A stretch of 15,021 bases of DNA from an uncultured Lachnospiraceae bacterium (lineage in GTDB: Bacteria > Bacillota > Clostridia > Lachnospirales > Lachnospiraceae), in the NCBI GenBank assembly GCA_949346185.1, contig CASGVX010000015.1:1-15021 (forward strand), written 5' to 3'. The position numbers and the translations under genes are program-made. Position 1 is the first letter of the stretch, and each line of letters starts with the position of its first letter. The notes under the pieces were generated by a model. It saw nothing but the letters and a program-made list of their open reading frames with translations, ran no database searches and had not been told where the DNA came from. Of this stretch, positions 13,811 through 15,021 are shown piece after piece.

Positions 13811-13942
13811 TGGGTTCTCCTTTCCGAAATTGTGATATTCACGCAATCAAAGCGAACTATTCGCAGCGATTCATATCATCCCGCAGAACTGTGGATGGTA
13901 TCAACAAAGCGCATACCTATGTATGCAGAAATGAGGATTAAC
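13811..13942. other. Divergent intergenic region with an inverted repeat
   Basis: Between the TPR-like gene and the membrane peptide gene, GCATAC (13911-13916) pairs with GTATGC (13921-13926) around CTAT, just before the ribosome site of the peptide gene. GTGATATTCAC at 13831-13841 is a second short palindrome. I see no clear -35/-10 pair. Confidence 0.4.
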
Positions 13943-14044
13943 ATGAATTTTTTTAATCGCAAAAATCAAAAAAAAATTGCAGGAGCCATCTGCATCATTG
14001 TCATTCTGGCTATGGTAATCCCGATTGTGCTAGGGGCAATGTAA
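13943..14044 (+). CDS. Small single-pass membrane peptide (33 residues)
   Basis: The peptide begins with a charged head (MNFFNRKNQKKIAG) and then has one hydrophobic helix (about residues 12-31, AICIIVILAMVIPIVLGA). It is too short for many gene finders, but an AGGA site lies six bases before the ATG, and start, stop and composition are what one expects of a real membrane peptide. Short proteins of this layout (Lys-rich N-terminus plus one helix) are widespread in Firmicutes and usually unnamed. It lies about 115 bases ahead of the VanW-family gene. Function is unknown. Confidence 0.65.
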   Translation: MNFFNRKNQKKIAGAICIIVILAMVIPIVLGAM

Positions 14045-14159
14045 TATTCACAGTAGCATGAGATTACGCTTTCTCCGAGGTTAAATATACAGAATCCTGG
14101 GGGAAATGTCAAATGCCTGTAAAGGATTCTTTTAGAGAGACAGGGAAATGAGGTTGTTT

Positions 14160-15021
14160 ATGACGAGTAAGAATAAGAAGCTGACGGGGCTGTTTGTCGG
14201 AGGATGCTTGGGAGTTCTGGTGGTGGCAGCAGGTTCCTGGGTGGCGGCGAAGGGGAATTTTGGCGCAAGCGACCAGTTTTGCCAGGGGGTGACGATTAGC
14301 GGCATGGACATGGGCGGGCTCACCAAGCCAGAGGGGCAGAAGAAGGTGACGGAGTTTGTGGAGGCATTGAATGCCCGCCAGGTTACCATTGCCGTTGAAA
14401 AGAATAAGGTGACTGCCGAGGCTTCTGCGCTGGGCTTTTCCTGCAAGTCCGCCCAAGTGGAAAAGGTGGTTGAGAAGGCATACATGCTGGGAAAGACGGG
14501 GAATATTTTTTCCCGGTTCCAGAAGATTGACGAGAAGGACAAGAAGAAAGGTGCCTTTGAACTGGATTACAAGATGGATGAGAAGGTGCTGAAAAAGTTT
14601 TTGAAAGAGCATTGCACCAAATTTGACGTGAAGGCGAAAAATGCAATGCTGAAAAGAAAGAATGGCGTGTTCACGGCCACGAAGTCCCGGAAGGGGCGGG
14701 AATTGCAGATGGAAGAGTCTGTGGCGGTGGTCAGCCATGGCCTTCTGAATGGTGTCAGCGGAGAGCCTATAGAGATTTCGGCGGTGGTATCGGTGACAGA
14801 GCCGGAATATACCAAGAAGCAGGTGGAGAAATGCAAGGATTTGATCGGAAGGTATTCCACTTCCTATGCCACTTCCAATAGCGCCCGCGCCACTAACGTA
14901 AAGACGGCGGCGAACTATATTGACGGAACCATCATCTATCCGGGCAAGACGTTTTCAACGATTAAGACCATCAAGGATAGGACGGAGGAAAATGGTTATA
15001 AACCCGCATCGGAATATTCCA
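14160..15021 (+). CDS. VanW family protein, 3' end outside window
   Basis: The visible 287 codons start with a Lys-rich N-terminus and a membrane anchor (about residues 8-27, LTGLFVGGCLGVLVVAAGSW). Next comes a YoaR-like peptidoglycan-binding-type region (about 35-220; GVTISGMDMGGLT is the usual entry motif). The beginning of the VanW domain follows (YSTSYATSNSARATNVKTAA, then IDGTIIYPGKTFSTIK and ENGYKPASEYS). VanW was first named from vancomycin resistance clusters, but most members lie outside them; a cell-wall role is likely and the biochemical activity unproven. I chose ATG 14160 because GAGG lies six bases before it; ATG 14148 is in frame but sits only two bases from its AGGG. No vanA/H/X-type genes are nearby, so resistance should not be inferred. 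Confidence 0.9.
   Translation, partial: MTSKNKKLTGLFVGGCLGVLVVAAGSWVAAKGNFGASDQFCQGVTISGMDMGGLTKPEGQKKVTEFVEALNARQVTIAVEKNKVTAEASALGFSCKSAQVEKVVEKAYMLGKTGNIFSRFQKIDEKDKKKGAFELDYKMDEKVLKKFLKEHCTKFDVKAKNAMLKRKNGVFTATKSRKGRELQMEESVAVVSHGLLNGVSGEPIEISAVVSVTEPEYTKKQVEKCKDLIGRYSTSYATSNSARATNVKTAANYIDGTIIYPGKTFSTIKTIKDRTEENGYKPASEYS

Noticed and set aside
14109..14738. 209-codon open frame on the minus strand
   Set aside because: Shadow of the VanW-family gene, which has clear domain motifs on the plus strand.
14160..15021. Vancomycin resistance locus
   Set aside because: Only the VanW-family name suggests it; no ligase, dehydrogenase or dipeptidase gene of a van cluster is present.

Overview
The window reads as a chromosomal stretch of a low-to-moderate-GC Gram-positive anaerobe of the class Clostridia, most likely a Lachnospiraceae-type gut bacterium. 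The grounds are strong AGGAGG-type ribosome binding sites, tRNAs without an encoded CCA, and a gene set that includes a VanW-family protein, a DUF4080 radical SAM protein, a DUF1858 redox domain protein and an ABC-class ATPase. Genus cannot be fixed from the sequence alone.

Layout. Positions 1-2025 (minus) hold a membrane sensor histidine kinase that runs off the left edge. A roughly 400 bp non-coding stretch follows, then tRNA-Thr(GGT) and tRNA-Gly(CCC) with a good promoter and terminator. A divergent pair comes next: a DUF2752 membrane protein (minus), whose start overlaps a five-codon leader, and a DUF1858 redox-disulfide protein (plus). The plus strand then carries a MIF-family tautomerase, an ABC-class predicted ATPase and a beta-lactamase-fold membrane protein whose catalytic serine appears to be aspartate. 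This block ends at a terminator shared back-to-back with tRNA-Trp(CCA) (minus).

Positions 7600-8915 form a small accessory module. Two tandem paralogous Cro/CI-type regulators (minus), each with its own copy of one palindromic operator, lie divergent from a SymE-like protein (plus). This looks like a self-regulated toxin-antitoxin-like or phage-derived locus and is the best candidate for an undescribed system here. Positions 8942-13165 (plus) hold a polysaccharide pyruvyl transferase family gene behind a long structured 5' leader, a decayed duplicate of its own 3' end, two small unknown proteins (one Cys-rich) and a B12-binding/radical SAM/DUF4080 protein. A membrane-anchored TPR-like protein (minus) converges on it. 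The right edge carries a 33-residue membrane peptide gene and the first part of a VanW-family protein (plus).

Most genes look like housekeeping or cell-envelope functions. The features that stand out are the SymE/XRE module, the serine-less hydrolase, the exact repeat junction at the pyruvyl transferase stop codon, and two RNA structures placed at translation starts.
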